Source of the DNA: CAZADS01 sp964483985
GTDB lineage: Bacteria; Pseudomonadota; Alphaproteobacteria; Thalassobaculales; Thalassobaculaceae
Length of the DNA: 64,000 nucleotides
NCBI GenBank assembly: GCA_964483985.1
Contig: CAZADS010000009.1
Span: 1-64,000 of the forward strand
Reading direction: 5' to 3'
Shown here: positions 1 to 7,959 of the stretch, piece after piece
Layout of the letters: each line of letters begins with the position of its first letter
Position numbering within the stretch: the first letter of the stretch is position 1
The notes under the pieces: model-generated
Seen by the model: only the letters and a program-made list of their open reading frames with translations
Database searches by the model: none
Told to the model about the DNA's origin: nothing
Translations under genes and position numbers: made by a program

Positions 1-39
1 TTTTTATTTGTTTGTATCTACTGGTGGGGCGGCCGCTAA
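1..39 (+). CDS. ctaE: Cytochrome c oxidase subunit III, C-terminal end (partial)
   Basis: The first 12 codons read FLFVCIYWWGGR and then TAA. This matches the end of the last membrane helix of cytochrome c oxidase subunit III, which in alphaproteobacteria typically finishes with an aromatic-rich IYWWG-type tail. The rest of the gene lies outside the window. The SURF1 assembly-factor gene a few hundred bases downstream is the usual neighbour of coxC, which supports the call. Only the tail is seen, so the identification rests on this short motif plus synteny. Confidence 0.7.
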   Translation, partial: FLFVCIYWWGGR

Positions 40-65
40 AACCGAAAAAATAGTGAAATTCTGAA

Positions 66-158
66 TTCGATGCGCGGCTTAAGTACAGGCTTTGTCGCTC
101 AGCCATTATTTTCTTAGTAGAAGTTTGTAAGTCAGGGTTGAGCTTCCAGTATAGCGTT
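66..158 (+). pseudogene. Possible decayed DUF983 gene remnant
   Basis: No open frame of gene length exists between coxC and SURF1, the place where alphaproteobacteria usually keep a DUF983 gene (a small zinc-ribbon membrane protein). Frame by frame, positions 66-77 read IRCA (compare LRCPxCG) and, after a frameshift, positions 81-155 read like the second half of the ribbon: a RLCRS segment, then VEVCKSGLSFQYS (compare LFRSFLK..VCxxCGLxFxY). A stop at 162 ends this frame. I infer a broken copy of that gene. The match is short, and one of the expected cysteines is a serine or missing. Confidence 0.4.
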
Positions 159-453
159 TGTTAATTGATTTGGCATAGACGGCTTGAGTGCGAGTTGTTT
201 TTAGAACAAAGGATAAGAGGCTCGGACCCGCGTTGGTAGGGAATTTATTCGACGATCCGCGGCGTTACTATTAGCGCTGGGGACAGTCAGGTTAATTTGG
301 TTAGCTCTATAGGAAACTCTTATACCTATTTTGATTTTGAAATGAGTTTTTCACCGCTCGCTGTTTGAAATTGGTGTGATAACTTTTCCGTACCGAGATC
401 ATTTTCTGGGACAGTGACATAGAGTAACAGAAGAAATATTGAGGGTTTATTGA
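159..453 (+). other. Gene-free stretch before SURF1
   Basis: All frames are interrupted by stops here and no RNA gene is apparent. If the preceding remnant is DUF983, this stretch is where its membrane-spanning half would have been, but I could not recognise it. The leader and ribosome binding region of the SURF1 gene (a GAGGG run near 441) lie at the end. Confidence 0.5.
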
Positions 454-1170
454 ATGATCTCATTGCGAAATTTTCGTCCCACGCTTTGGCCAACATTGTT
501 TACGCTCCCGACGTTAATTTTGCTGGTTGTTCTTGGGGTATGGCAGATGGACCGTTTGCAATGGAAATCGGGGCTTATAGCTACTTTTGAGAAAAGAATG
601 ATGGAAGAAGCTGTTTTGCCTCCGATTGAAATCAACGACCTAAATCAATGGCGGTACCGTAGAATAAAATTGGAAGGTATTTTTCAGCACGAAAAGGAAT
701 TATTGATGACTGGGCGGACATTTGAGGGAACAGCCGGTTTTCATGTTTTAACACCACTTCTATTATTTGATAATAGGATAGTACTGATAAATCGGGGCTG
801 GATCCCTGAAAAGCTCAAAGAACGACAGTCGCGGCCTAATACCCTTATAAGCGGCCCAATTAGGTTTCTTGGTATTTTGCGTGAAGATAAGAAACGGGGA
901 TTTTTCGTTCCGGATAATGAACCCCAAAACGAAGTATGGCTATATGTCGATACGGTAGAAATGGCGGAACATCGGAAAATTTATCCAGTGGCACCGTACT
1001 TTATAGACCAAATACGTAAGTCAGGAGTTCGTGAACTACCAATCGGCGTTAGTACTGAAATCAACCTACGCAACGAACATCTGCAATATGCTTTTACGTG
1101 GTTCTCTTTGGCCATAATATTGCTGATAATATATACAATCTACCATTGCCGACCTTCCTCTTCAGTGTAG
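454..1170 (+). CDS. SURF1 family cytochrome c oxidase assembly protein
   Basis: This inner-membrane protein helps insert heme a into cytochrome c oxidase subunit I. The 238-residue product has the family layout: a hydrophobic helix near residues 12-29 ending in LGVWQMDRLQWK, a soluble middle with the LTPL...VLINRGWIP signature, and a second helix near residues 212-230 preceded by NEHLQYAFTWF. Both hallmark motifs, the GxWQxxRLxWK type and the HLxYAxTWF type, are present. It follows coxC, and its stop codon lies two bases before the next gene, so the two are probably co-transcribed. Start ATG 454 gives the expected N-terminus. Confidence 0.92.
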   Translation: MISLRNFRPTLWPTLFTLPTLILLVVLGVWQMDRLQWKSGLIATFEKRMMEEAVLPPIEINDLNQWRYRRIKLEGIFQHEKELLMTGRTFEGTAGFHVLTPLLLFDNRIVLINRGWIPEKLKERQSRPNTLISGPIRFLGILREDKKRGFFVPDNEPQNEVWLYVDTVEMAEHRKIYPVAPYFIDQIRKSGVRELPIGVSTEINLRNEHLQYAFTWFSLAIILLIIYTIYHCRPSSSV

Positions 1171-1172
1171 CG

Positions 1173-2672
1173 ATGTCTGATAGAATTGGCGCATACCCTA
1201 AACTACAGGAAAAATTTCGACGTATAGCCGCCTTGTCCGATGCGATCTCTATTCTGGGCTGGGATCGTGAAGCTATAATGCCAATTGGAGGTAAAACTGT
1301 ACGATCTGAGCAGATAGCGACTTTGGCTGTATTAAGACATGACGCCATGACGTCGCCGGATTTGGAAGACTTAATGGGTGCTGCTAGCGAGGAGCCGCTC
1401 AATTCATGGCAGGCTGCTAATCTTCGTGAAATCAAAAAGAAACATTTGCATGCTAGCGCTGTTTCGTCATCTCTCGTAGACTCTCATTCACGTGCGTCAG
1501 CAGAATGTCAATCCATTTGGCGAATTGCTAGGCCTTCAAATGATTTTCCTTCTATCATTAAGCCATTACAAAAAGTTCTGGCTTTGACACGAGAGATAGC
1601 CGCTTCGAAAGCCGACCAGCTAAAGAAAACCCCTTATGATTCGCTCCTGGATCAGTATGAACCAGATGGATCTAGCGAACAAATTGATCAAATTTTTAGC
1701 CGATTAGAAAAAGTATTAAAGGGAATTTTACCGGAGATCATAGATAAACAGAAAAATAAAAGAGGTAAAAGGATTATCAAAAAAATATCCACTAAACATC
1801 AACGTGAACTGAATTTTAGAGTATTAAAGGAAATAGGTTTTGATTTCGAACGCGGTCGTCTCGATGAAAGTGCACACCCATTTTCGGGTGGTGTTCCGGG
1901 CGATGTCCGAATCACCACTCGATATGATGAGAATGATTGGACCTCAAGTCTTATGGCTACTATCCATGAGGCAGGTCACGGGATGTACGAACAGGGCTTG
2001 CCATCTGACTGGCGGGGCCAACCCGTAGGAAGTTCCCGAGGTATGGTGATTCATGAAAGCCAGTCGCTACTCCTCGAAATGCAAGTGTGTCGATCGCAGG
2101 AGTTTTTTTCCTTCGTTTGTCCGATAATAACAGATGTTTTTGGGATTGCTAGAAATGGATGGTCGCCGGATTCGTTATATGAAAACGCGATAAGTGTATC
2201 TTCGAGTCTCATTAGAGTTGAGGCAGATGAGGTTACTTATCCCCTCCACATAATCTTGCGCTATAGACTCGAACGCGCGATGTTAGATGGAGATCTAAAA
2301 ATCAGAGATTTACCGGAAGCTTGGAATGAGGGGCTCGAAGAAAATTTAGGCATACGTAGTTCAACTGATCGGGAAGGTTGTTTGCAAGACGTCCATTGGT
2401 ATGACGGCTCCTTTGGTTACTTTCCTACTTACACACTCGGTGCGCTGGCCGCTGCTCAATTGTTTAAGGAACTCAGCACACAGCATGTAGATATTTTGGA
2501 AATGGTATCCCGAGGAAATTTCTCAGATTTATTTCTTTGGTTGAGGGATAAAATTCACAGTTGGGGTAGTTATTATGACACTCACACCTTATTATTAAGA
2601 GCTACGGGAAAACAACTATCTGAAGATGCTTTTCTCCAGCATATTAAAAATAGGTATCTTTCACGTAAATGA
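1173..2672 (+). CDS. M32 family metallocarboxypeptidase (Taq carboxypeptidase type)
   Basis: A zinc (or cobalt) carboxypeptidase that trims C-terminal residues from peptides in the cytoplasm. All diagnostic M32 motifs are present in order: HPF, DVRIT, the metal-binding HEAGH (residues 265-269), HESQS, IRVEADE and GCLQDVHW. The length of 499 residues is normal. An in-frame start at 1098 would overlap most of the end of the SURF1 gene. ATG 1173, two bases after the SURF1 stop, gives the normal family N-terminus (MSDRIGAYPKL) and is preferred. Probably cotranscribed with SURF1. The gene after it is convergent. Confidence 0.93.
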   Translation: MSDRIGAYPKLQEKFRRIAALSDAISILGWDREAIMPIGGKTVRSEQIATLAVLRHDAMTSPDLEDLMGAASEEPLNSWQAANLREIKKKHLHASAVSSSLVDSHSRASAECQSIWRIARPSNDFPSIIKPLQKVLALTREIAASKADQLKKTPYDSLLDQYEPDGSSEQIDQIFSRLEKVLKGILPEIIDKQKNKRGKRIIKKISTKHQRELNFRVLKEIGFDFERGRLDESAHPFSGGVPGDVRITTRYDENDWTSSLMATIHEAGHGMYEQGLPSDWRGQPVGSSRGMVIHESQSLLLEMQVCRSQEFFSFVCPIITDVFGIARNGWSPDSLYENAISVSSSLIRVEADEVTYPLHIILRYRLERAMLDGDLKIRDLPEAWNEGLEENLGIRSSTDREGCLQDVHWYDGSFGYFPTYTLGALAAAQLFKELSTQHVDILEMVSRGNFSDLFLWLRDKIHSWGSYYDTHTLLLRATGKQLSEDAFLQHIKNRYLSRK

Positions 2673-2678
2673 TTGAAT

Positions 2679-3581
2679 TTACCTGTGGTTGTTTTGAGAA
2701 ATGTGTGTGACTAATTCATGAGCAACTTCTTCGACAGTTTTTCCGATTTTGCGGTCTTCTACAATTTCTACGCCTAGAGGGGATTTTTCTACCAATCGAT
2801 ATATTTCCGCCGCACCAATAAACATTTCACTTGGCAAATTACAGTCTAGGTGCGTCTTTGAAATTTCTTCCATTTCCCCTATCCACCGATAGGCTTTAGG
2901 ACACATATCCGGCAGTCCCTTTTCTAAGTGTTTTAGTAGATTTGGTTGACTGAATCCCAACTCCTTGAGTAACGAATCGGCAACTCCTTCTATATGGGCT
3001 GTCACCATCGATTGAATCCCAATTGCAGTTAAACCTTTAGTGAGTGCTGCATAACACATTTTAATTGCAGAAGCAGACCCGACTTGATTGCCAAGAATTC
3101 GAAAATCTAAACCTGTATCGTTTAATGTTAATATTTTTTTGGCTTGTGGACCTGAGATATATAATCTAGGGCTTTTGTTGGTTGGTGGTCTTGGGGGTCC
3201 TCCAATGATCCCACCGTCAATGAAATCAAATCCAGCAGCTGTTGCTTTTTCAGCTGCGACTCTTCCTGTAGTGGGTGAAATAGCGTTTAAGTCGACAAGG
3301 GTAGGTAGGTGACTCCTAGCGCTTTCTTTTGACGAAATTAATTCATCGATGAAGGAAAGGGCTTTATCTGGTCTCATAATGGATAAGATTACGTCCGCGC
3401 TATGGAGTAGGTTAGTGACGCTACCTACATTCTTAATTCCGCTGGATTCAGCGAGATTAATAGTGCGAGGAGATCTATTTTCGAGAGCAGATACAATCTG
3501 ATAACCAGCAGCGCCAAGCACGCGTCCAATAGCATGGCCCATGTCTCCTGGAGATTGGATTCCAATAGTTTTAATTGTCAT
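2679..3581 (-). CDS. NAD(P)-dependent dehydrogenase, 6-phosphogluconate/3-hydroxyisobutyrate type with DUF1932-like C-terminus
   Basis: The 300-residue protein opens with a Rossmann dinucleotide site (IGIQSPGDMGHAIGRVLGAAG) and continues with the beta-hydroxyacid dehydrogenase pattern LVDLNAISPTTGR and FIDGGIIGGPP. The C-terminal half resembles the helical DUF1932 domain found with phosphogluconate-dehydrogenase-like NAD-binding domains. The substrate cannot be told from sequence. The gene is convergent with the M32 peptidase (6-nt gap) and divergent from thrC, so it interrupts the usual coxC-SURF1-thrC order and may be a local insertion. The start ATG at 3581 has an AGGAGTGAG-type binding site on the coding strand. 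Confidence 0.78.
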   Translation of the reverse strand: MTIKTIGIQSPGDMGHAIGRVLGAAGYQIVSALENRSPRTINLAESSGIKNVGSVTNLLHSADVILSIMRPDKALSFIDELISSKESARSHLPTLVDLNAISPTTGRVAAEKATAAGFDFIDGGIIGGPPRPPTNKSPRLYISGPQAKKILTLNDTGLDFRILGNQVGSASAIKMCYAALTKGLTAIGIQSMVTAHIEGVADSLLKELGFSQPNLLKHLEKGLPDMCPKAYRWIGEMEEISKTHLDCNLPSEMFIGAAEIYRLVEKSPLGVEIVEDRKIGKTVEEVAHELVTHISQNNHR

Positions 3582-3678
3582 GGCTCACTCCTAAATAATC
3601 CTTCTAAAATATGTGCTATTGTTGCAAGAAGTTAAGTCTATAGCTAGTGTAACTAGTGTTTACGGAACGGAGATTTTA

Positions 3679-5085
3679 GTGCAATACATCAGCACGCGCG
3701 GGGCGGCGCCAGAATTAGGATTTGACGATGTCCTGCTTACAGGTCTTGCTCGTGACGGAGGTCTTTATTTGCCGAAGGTCTGGCCTCGGTTTTCTGAGGC
3801 AGAACTTCGTGCAATGGCAGGACTTTCCTATGCAGAACTTGCTTCACGAATAATGACTCCCTTTTTAATGGGTAATATTTCAGAAAACCGGCTTTGCTGT
3901 ATGCTCAATGATGCTTATGGAAACTTTAATCATCCAGCGGTTGCACCTCTTAAACAATTAGATAACAAAATGTGGTTGATGGAGCTTTTTCACGGTCCAA
4001 CGCTAGCTTTTAAAGACTACGCTATGCAAATTTTGAGTCACCTTTTTGATTATGTGCTCCAACAACGTGGAGAAAGGGTGACGCTCCTTGGAGCTACATC
4101 AGGTGATACAGGATCGGCAGCAATTGAGGCTTTTCGAGGTAGGGAATCGATAGATATTTTTATCCTGTTTCCAGAGGGTCGCGTGTCTCCAATTCAGCAA
4201 AAACAGATGACCACGATTGATGCCGCCAATGTGCATGCTATCGGACTGAAAGGTACATTTGACGATTGTCAGGATATGGTAAAACGCCTTTTCAATGACT
4301 TAGAGTTCCGTGATCGTTATCGATTGGCGGCCGTTAATTCCATAAATTGGGCTCGTTTACTTCCTCAGATAGTTTATTATTTTTGGTCAGGACTTTCTTT
4401 GGGCGCACCAGATCGTTCGATAGTTTTTTCAATTCCATCGGGAAATTTTGGTAATATTTTTTCGGCCTATGCTGCTAAAACAATGGGTTTGCCCATTGAA
4501 AAGCTTATAATAGCTACAAATACCAACGATATTTTATCTCGATTCTTCCACACTGGTACCATGCAAATCGATACTGTTCAGCCGAGTCTTAGTCCAAGTA
4601 TGGACATCCAAGTATCGAGTAATTTTGAACGTTTGTTATTTGATTTGTTTGAAAGGGATGATAGGGCTACTAGTCAGGCTTTGCTCAAATTTCAAAAAGA
4701 AGGGAACTTTTCGGTTTCCAAGGCGGTGCTTGATAATGGAAAACAGTTATTCGAAGCTACGGCCGTGAATGATCCAGACACTTTGAAGCAAATCCACGAA
4801 ACGTATCGTTCAACAGGTGAACTTCTTGATCCCCATAGTGCGATTGGGGTTAGGGCAGCAAAACGAGCGCAATCTCTGTTGGAGCTTAAGTCAGAAACCC
4901 CTATTGTGTCACTGGCTTGCGCTCATCCAGCTAAATTTCCAGAAGCCGTATCAAGGGCTACGGGATTGGAACCGGCACTTCCGCCAAAATATTCTAATCT
5001 TTTGGAACGCAAGGAATTTGTTAACATCCTACCTAATGATTTTGCCACAGTCTCGGGATATATAGCGGCTCATACCAAAGCATAG
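3679..5085 (+). CDS. thrC: Threonine synthase
   Basis: PLP enzyme converting O-phosphohomoserine to threonine. From GTG 3679 the protein starts MQYISTRGAAPELGFDDVLL, the family N-terminus, and an ACGGAGA binding site lies about 6-8 nt upstream. The longer frame from 3613 adds 22 residues without family match and is rejected. The PLP lysine is K112 in FHGPTLAFKDYAMQ. The GATSGDTGSAA phosphate-binding loop and the SGNFGN motif are also present. Length is 468 residues. The M16 peptidase gene follows after 11 nt, the normal alphaproteobacterial thrC-mpp pair. Confidence 0.95.
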   Translation: MQYISTRGAAPELGFDDVLLTGLARDGGLYLPKVWPRFSEAELRAMAGLSYAELASRIMTPFLMGNISENRLCCMLNDAYGNFNHPAVAPLKQLDNKMWLMELFHGPTLAFKDYAMQILSHLFDYVLQQRGERVTLLGATSGDTGSAAIEAFRGRESIDIFILFPEGRVSPIQQKQMTTIDAANVHAIGLKGTFDDCQDMVKRLFNDLEFRDRYRLAAVNSINWARLLPQIVYYFWSGLSLGAPDRSIVFSIPSGNFGNIFSAYAAKTMGLPIEKLIIATNTNDILSRFFHTGTMQIDTVQPSLSPSMDIQVSSNFERLLFDLFERDDRATSQALLKFQKEGNFSVSKAVLDNGKQLFEATAVNDPDTLKQIHETYRSTGELLDPHSAIGVRAAKRAQSLLELKSETPIVSLACAHPAKFPEAVSRATGLEPALPPKYSNLLERKEFVNILPNDFATVSGYIAAHTKA

Positions 5086-5096
5086 GAGATTAAAGC

Positions 5097-6383
5097 GTGA
5101 AATGGGATAATCCATTAAATAAGGGTGACATATCTTTGACCGAACTTTCAAACGGAATCCGTATCATCTCCGATCATATGTCATCCGTTGAAACCATTTC
5201 GCTGGGTGCTTGGTTTGGGGTAGGTACTAGAAACGAAAACTCAAATGAAAATGGAGTTGCTCACTTGCTAGAACATATGGCGTTTAAGGGCACTGAAAGA
5301 AGAAGTGCAACTGATATTGCCGAAGAAATAGAGTCAGTAGGTGGTCATCTTAATGCGTACACATCCCGTGAACAAACAGCTTATTATGCAAAAATTTTGA
5401 AATCGGATTTGGATTTAGCCGTCGATATTCTTAGTGATATTTTGCAAAATGCTGTGTTTGACGAAAACGAGTTAGCGAGGGAGCGCGCCGTAGTGCTTCA
5501 AGAGATTGGGCAGGCCGCTGATACACCAGACGATATCATATTCGATTTATTTCAACATAGGGCTTATCCGGATCAGCCAATAGGTCGGCCTGTGTTAGGT
5601 AAGACGGAATTTGTTAGTAAAATGCCAAGACGTACCATTGTGGACTTTGTAGAAAAACATTATGGGGGCAATCAGTTAGTTTTTTCAGCAGCAGGAAACG
5701 CTGAGCATCAACGATTGGTGGAAATTGTTGAATCTAAATTTGAACATTTAAAAAGAACGAAGCCCATAATGTTGGAACCAGCAACTTATGTTGGTGGCGA
5801 TTGTCGTGAGGCTCGTGAGTTGGAACAAATTCATCTTGTTATAGGATTTCCGTCGGTCGACTTTAATCATCCAGATTTTTACGCTCAACAAGTCTTATCC
5901 ATGTTGTTGGGAGGAGGTATGTCATCCCGCTTATTTCAGGAGGTGAGAGAAAAACGAGGCCTTGCATATTCGATATACTCATTTTCGGCAGCATATAGAG
6001 ATGGTGGTCTGTTTGGGATTTATGCTGGGACAGGCGAAAGGGAAGTTACCGAACTCTTACCAGTAATTTGCGACCAATTAACGAAACTTACAAAAACTGA
6101 TCTTGAAGAGGAAGTCATCCGTTCTCGTACACAGTTGAAATCCGGTTTACTAATGAGTCGGGAAGGAACATCTAATCGGTGTGAACAAATTGCCCAGCAT
6201 ATGCTGGTCTTCGGAAAAGTGATGTCTGTGAATGAGATTATTGATAAGGTGAATGGAGTAGATGTGGAATCCGTTCAACGGGTAGCAGAAAGACTGTTAA
6301 ATGGAATTCCTACAATGACAGCAATTGGGCCAATTTCTCATTTGGAATCGTATGAATCCTTTCGTAGTCGTTTGCGATTATGA
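5097..6383 (+). CDS. M16 family zinc peptidase (processing-peptidase type)
   Basis: A 428-residue soluble member of the pitrilysin/mitochondrial processing peptidase beta family. The inverted zinc motif HLLEHMAFKGT (HxxEH, near residues 56-60) and the distal glutamate in the ELARERAVVLQEI helix are intact, so it should be catalytically active. The second half has the family's GGGMSSRLFQEVREKRGLAYSIYSF block. The start is GTG 5097 with TAGGAGA 6-8 nt upstream. It directly follows thrC and precedes a GNAT gene. The bacterial substrate is not known from sequence. Confidence 0.93.
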   Translation: MKWDNPLNKGDISLTELSNGIRIISDHMSSVETISLGAWFGVGTRNENSNENGVAHLLEHMAFKGTERRSATDIAEEIESVGGHLNAYTSREQTAYYAKILKSDLDLAVDILSDILQNAVFDENELARERAVVLQEIGQAADTPDDIIFDLFQHRAYPDQPIGRPVLGKTEFVSKMPRRTIVDFVEKHYGGNQLVFSAAGNAEHQRLVEIVESKFEHLKRTKPIMLEPATYVGGDCREARELEQIHLVIGFPSVDFNHPDFYAQQVLSMLLGGGMSSRLFQEVREKRGLAYSIYSFSAAYRDGGLFGIYAGTGEREVTELLPVICDQLTKLTKTDLEEEVIRSRTQLKSGLLMSREGTSNRCEQIAQHMLVFGKVMSVNEIIDKVNGVDVESVQRVAERLLNGIPTMTAIGPISHLESYESFRSRLRL

Positions 6384-6494
6384 AATGTGTAGGTAAGTAA
6401 TCGTTAGTGAGGAAATATTTTAAATTGGTGTGCTTGCATATGGAAGGAAGACATGCTCCAGAGTATTGAAAATACGGCGGGTAGATGAAGCCTT

Positions 6495-7091
6495 ATGGTT
6501 TTGACATTATTCCCCTCGGCTCGAGAAGAGCCAAAAATCGTTCTCCCGAGACTCTATTTGCGGCCTCCAATGCGTTCAGATTGGTCAGCTTGGGCCGAAA
6601 TTAGGTCAGAAAGTCGCGAGTTTTTAGTTCCCTGGGAACCAACCTGGCCTGATGATGCATTAACTAAGGCGGCTTTTCGTCGCCGTTTGACCCGTTATTC
6701 TGACGACTGGAATCGCGACAGAGGGTATGCTTTTTTTATTTTTAAAAGGTCGGATAATGTAATCATTGGAGGAATCACTATAGCCAACGTTCGGCGGGGT
6801 GTTGCCCAAAGCTCTTCTTTTGGCTATTGGGTTGGAAAAAGATATGCTCGAAATGGGTATATGACAGAAGCCGTTTTAGGGGCTTGTTCGTTTGCCTTTG
6901 ATCAGTTGGGCCTGCATAGGGTGGAGGCTGCATGTTTGCCAAACAATGAGGCAAGTCAGGGAGTCCTTAGAAAGTCCGGTTTTAGATACGAAGGATTAGC
7001 TAAACGATATCTAAAAATCAATGGTTTTTGGCAAGATCATGTATTATTTGCTCTGTTGCGCGACGAATTTTACCCGCTAACTGAAGAATGA
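6495..7091 (+). CDS. GNAT N-acetyltransferase, RimJ/RimL type
   Basis: A 198-residue acetyl-CoA-dependent acetyltransferase. The N-terminal LRPPMRSDWSAWAEIRSESREFLVPWEPTW segment and the later SFGYWVGKRYARNGYMTEAV (acetyl-CoA loop) and HRVEAACLPNNEASQGVLRKSGF block are typical of the RimJ/RimL group, which acetylates N-termini of ribosomal proteins, although many members have other targets. It follows the M16 peptidase by about 110 nt, a conserved alphaproteobacterial order. The substrate is inferred only at family level. Confidence 0.87.
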   Translation: MVLTLFPSAREEPKIVLPRLYLRPPMRSDWSAWAEIRSESREFLVPWEPTWPDDALTKAAFRRRLTRYSDDWNRDRGYAFFIFKRSDNVIIGGITIANVRRGVAQSSSFGYWVGKRYARNGYMTEAVLGACSFAFDQLGLHRVEAACLPNNEASQGVLRKSGFRYEGLAKRYLKINGFWQDHVLFALLRDEFYPLTEE

Positions 7092-7100
7092 ATTTTCCGT

Positions 7101-7832
7101 TTGGTGTTCGAGATCCCTAAACAACTTTGGATAAAGATATCTTCAGAAAAAGAAGTAAAACTCCTAATCCGAACCAGTACGCGAGCGCGTCGGATCAGGT
7201 TGACGGTTAGACCTAGTTATTCAGAACCTGTTTTGGTTGTTCCTTTTGGCACGCCTTTCAAGCGAGCCCGAGCTTTTTTAGACAATAATACGGAATGGTT
7301 AGCTCGAGTATTAACTAATCAACCCAGCCGAATCCCTTTCAAAGAAGGTAACCTTATTCCGATTCTTGGCAAACAACATGTCATTCGGTCCCAAGCTTCA
7401 AGTGAAAAATCCATTTGGGTAGAACAAAATAATTGGAAAAGCCTTCCTAAAATTATAGTTGGGGGTAAGGTCGATCAAGTGTCTAATCAAATTGAAGATT
7501 GGTTAAAATCTTTAGCTCGCACCGAGATCGAAAATAAAACGAGCCGGTATGCTAGGAAAATAGATAGGGAAATTACGAGAATAAATATTCGAGATCCTAA
7601 AACTCGGTGGGGGAGTTGCTCATCCAGTGGTGGTTTGTCGTTTTCTTGGCGTATTATCTTAGCTCCCGAAATGGTCCTAAACTACGTTTGCGCTCATGAA
7701 GTGGCCCATCTCTTAGAAATGAACCATTCTTCTACATTTTGGGCGCATGTTGGGTCATTAGTGGGTGATTGGGCTCCGCCTAGAAAATGGTTAAAACAAA
7801 ATGGTGATCAGCTTCACCGGTTCGGATCCTGA
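7101..7832 (+). CDS. YgjP-like zinc metallopeptidase (DUF45/SprT-like)
   Basis: The 243-residue protein carries the family signature: an RRIRLTVRP N-terminal segment, then RWGSCSSSGGLSFSWRIILAPEMVLNYVCAHEVAHLLEMNHSS. The zinc motif is HEVAH with the downstream MNHS histidine. These cytosolic proteins are thought to be peptidases, but their target is unknown. The start is ambiguous: TTG 7101 or GTG 7104, 9-12 nt after the GNAT stop. No strong binding site favours either. Confidence 0.85.
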   Translation: MVFEIPKQLWIKISSEKEVKLLIRTSTRARRIRLTVRPSYSEPVLVVPFGTPFKRARAFLDNNTEWLARVLTNQPSRIPFKEGNLIPILGKQHVIRSQASSEKSIWVEQNNWKSLPKIIVGGKVDQVSNQIEDWLKSLARTEIENKTSRYARKIDREITRINIRDPKTRWGSCSSSGGLSFSWRIILAPEMVLNYVCAHEVAHLLEMNHSSTFWAHVGSLVGDWAPPRKWLKQNGDQLHRFGS

Positions 7833-7892
7833 ATTTTGGGCGTTTTCATAGATCATTCTGGGAGTTTAAAAACAAGAGTTAAGTATTCGGTA

Positions 7893-7920
7893 TTGACAAA
7901 AATAGATTCTTTTGTATCAT
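7893..7920 (+). promoter_or_regulatory. Sigma-70 type promoter for the ArsR-metF-metH operon
   Basis: TTGACA at 7893-7898 is a perfect -35 box, followed by a 16-nt spacer and TATCAT at 7915-7920 as the -10 box. It sits about 40 nt before the GTG start of the regulator gene. A 9-bp palindrome begins inside the -10 box, so the promoter is likely repressible. Confidence 0.7.
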
Positions 7921-7942
7921 AAACATATAAAGGTATGTTTAT
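7919..7942 (+). promoter_or_regulatory. Perfect inverted repeat, likely operator of the ArsR-methyltransferase regulator
   Basis: ATAAACATA (7919-7927) and TATGTTTAT (7934-7942) are exact reverse complements separated by 6 nt. The repeat overlaps the last two bases of the -10 box and covers the expected transcription start. This is the position expected of an autorepressing ArsR-family operator. That the downstream ArsR protein binds here is inference. Confidence 0.6.
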
Positions 7943-7959
7943 ATTTTGATTGGAATTGT

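Noticed and set aside
3613..3678. N-terminal extension of threonine synthase
   Set aside because: The 22 extra residues match nothing in the family, while GTG 3679 has a good binding site and the canonical N-terminus.
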